From Eubacteriales Family XIII. Incertae Sedis bacterium (GTDB lineage Bacteria; Bacillota; Clostridia; Peptostreptococcales; Anaerovoracaceae), in assembly GCA_031289235.1 (NCBI GenBank), contig JAITPU010000026.1, positions 1-8,696 of the forward strand: a stretch of 8,696 nucleotides of DNA, read 5' to 3'. Below are positions 7,718 to 8,696 of the stretch, in pieces; position 1 is the first letter of the stretch; each line of letters begins with the position of its first letter. The notes beneath the pieces are model-generated. The model ran no database searches, was not told the DNA's origin, and saw only the letters and a program-made list of their open reading frames with translations. The position numbers and the translations under genes were made by a program.

Positions 7718-8696
7718 ATGAGTGAAATAAGCATATACCATAATTCCAGGCTGCCGGAATACCGAAATCCGTTCGGCGCTGTCGTCTGTGGTGCTTCCGT
7801 CGATCTTTCCGCAGACGTCACGGGAGATTTCCATTCATGCGATTGCAAACTGCACGTCTGGCTGCAAAACAGGGGCGAGCTGTTGTTTCCCCTGTCCCCC
7901 GCGCCTTCTCAGAGAGAACGCGCGGGGGACGGTTCGCGCGCCGGAAAGCGTTTCCACATCCTCTACACGGTTCCGGACACGCCCGGCCTGATATGGTATT
8001 ACTTTATCGTTACCTGTGACGGACAGACCTATTTTTACGGAAACAACGACGAAGGTTACGGCGGGGAGGGCAAAGAGTCTTTTGTTCCTCCCCGTTCCTA
8101 TCAGATCACCGTTTACCGATATTCGCCCGTCCCGGACTGGTGGAAAGAAGGGTTGGTATATCAGATCTACGTGGATCGCTTCGCCCGCGGCAAGGACTGG
8201 AAACAGCGGGTCTGGGACGCTCAGGGCAGCGGATCGCGGCGCGGCCCCACGCGCCTTTTGCAGATGGATTGGCGGGATACGCCTTTTATCTGCAGGGACG
8301 ACCAAGGACGGGTGGAGCGCTGGCCCTTCTTCGGCGGCACATTAGACGGCGTGAGAGAAAAATTGTCCTATCTCAAAGGGCTCGGCGTTACCATAATCTA
8401 CCTCAATCCCATATTCGAAGCCGCGAGCAATCACAAATACGACACGGGAGACTACATGCGGATCGATCCGGGCTACGGGGATGAAGAATCTTTCCGCCTT
8501 CTCGCGAAAGAAGCGTCGGAATGGGGAATTTCCCTGATCTTGGACGGCGTATTCAGCCATTCCGGAGCGGACAGCGTATATTTCAACATATACGGCATCT
8601 ACCCCGGCGACGGCGCGTGCCTGTCCTCGGAATCCCGCTGGTATCCCCTGTACCGTTTCGAGCGCTATCCCGACAGTTACGTATGCTGGTGGGGTG
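7718..8696 (+). CDS. Alpha-amylase family GH13 glycosidase, C-terminus beyond window
   Basis: 326 residues are visible, open at the right edge. Residues 1 to about 135 form a beta-rich N-terminal domain like those of cyclomaltodextrinase/neopullulanase-type enzymes (LHVWLQNRGE..., TVPDTPGLIWYYF). The TIM-barrel catalytic domain starts at WWKEGLVYQIYVDRF (141-155). It continues with FFGGTLDGVREKLSYLKGLGVTIIYLNPIFEA, SNHKYDTGDY and conserved region I as DGVFSH (276-281), then YPDSYVCWWG. The catalytic nucleophile Asp and acid/base Glu would lie past the edge. No signal peptide is seen, so it is probably cytoplasmic and acts on glycogen or maltodextrins alongside GlgP; exact specificity is open (alpha-amylase, alpha-glycosidase or debranching). 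ATG 7718 is the first in-frame start after a stop at 7700-7702 and has only a weak binding site. Residues 59-71 are encoded by a strong hairpin sequence. Confidence 0.93.
   Translation, partial: MSEISIYHNSRLPEYRNPFGAVVCGASVDLSADVTGDFHSCDCKLHVWLQNRGELLFPLSPAPSQRERAGDGSRAGKRFHILYTVPDTPGLIWYYFIVTCDGQTYFYGNNDEGYGGEGKESFVPPRSYQITVYRYSPVPDWWKEGLVYQIYVDRFARGKDWKQRVWDAQGSGSRRGPTRLLQMDWRDTPFICRDDQGRVERWPFFGGTLDGVREKLSYLKGLGVTIIYLNPIFEAASNHKYDTGDYMRIDPGYGDEESFRLLAKEASEWGISLILDGVFSHSGADSVYFNIYGIYPGDGACLSSESRWYPLYRFERYPDSYVCWWG
7894..7930. repeat. 37-nt palindromic hairpin element inside the GH13 coding sequence
   Basis: The left arm GTCCCCCGCGC (7894-7904) and right arm GCGCGGGGGAC (7920-7930) are perfect 11-bp complements. 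Inside, after a C-C mismatch, TTCTC (7906-7910) pairs with GAGAA (7914-7918) around an AGA loop. Outside, a T-G wobble and a C-G pair could extend the stem. It encodes a hydrophilic, linker-like stretch (about SPAPSQRERAGDG) within the N-terminal domain. No T-tract follows, so it does not look like an intrinsic terminator. Confidence 0.75.

Overview
The window is a bacterial chromosomal segment centred on a glycogen metabolism operon. The pairing of a catalytic GlgC with a degenerate GlgD partner, the strong AGGAGG-type ribosome binding sites, the clostridial-type GlgP and GH13 sequences and a PepV/Sapep-type M20 dipeptidase next door all point to Bacillota, most likely class Clostridia. Base composition is mixed, roughly half G+C in genes and AT-rich in the divergent promoter region. 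I cannot place it to genus. I see no tRNA, rRNA, CRISPR array, insertion sequence or phage gene.

Layout. Positions 1-929 (minus strand) hold the N-terminal two thirds of an M20 metallo-dipeptidase that runs off the left edge. Its true start is unclear. Positions 930-1361 are a divergent intergenic region with an extended -10 promoter pointing each way. From 1362 to the right edge everything is on the plus strand and closely spaced: glgP (glycogen phosphorylase), glgC (ADP-glucose pyrophosphorylase), glgD (non-catalytic GlgC paralogue), glgA (glycogen synthase), then an alpha-amylase-family GH13 enzyme cut by the right edge. The gaps are 4, 34, 76 and 41 nt with no convincing terminator, so one transcript is likely.

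How the genes work together. GlgC, probably with GlgD, makes ADP-glucose from glucose-1-phosphate and ATP. GlgA adds the glucose to alpha-1,4-glucan. GlgP removes glucose as glucose-1-phosphate, and the GH13 enzyme hydrolyses alpha-glucan or maltodextrin. Synthesis and breakdown are therefore encoded together. No branching enzyme (glgB) lies in the window.

No wholly new system stands out. The observations most worth checking are: (a) a 37-nt hairpin with perfect 11-bp arms inside the N-terminal domain of the GH13 gene, encoding a linker-like stretch and possibly an inserted palindromic repeat; (b) a near-ideal Shine-Dalgarno before glgP that points to an ATT start codon rather than the GTG it overlaps; and (c) the M20 gene, whose reading frame has no well-placed ordinary start codon and may have a long leader containing a possible short ORF.
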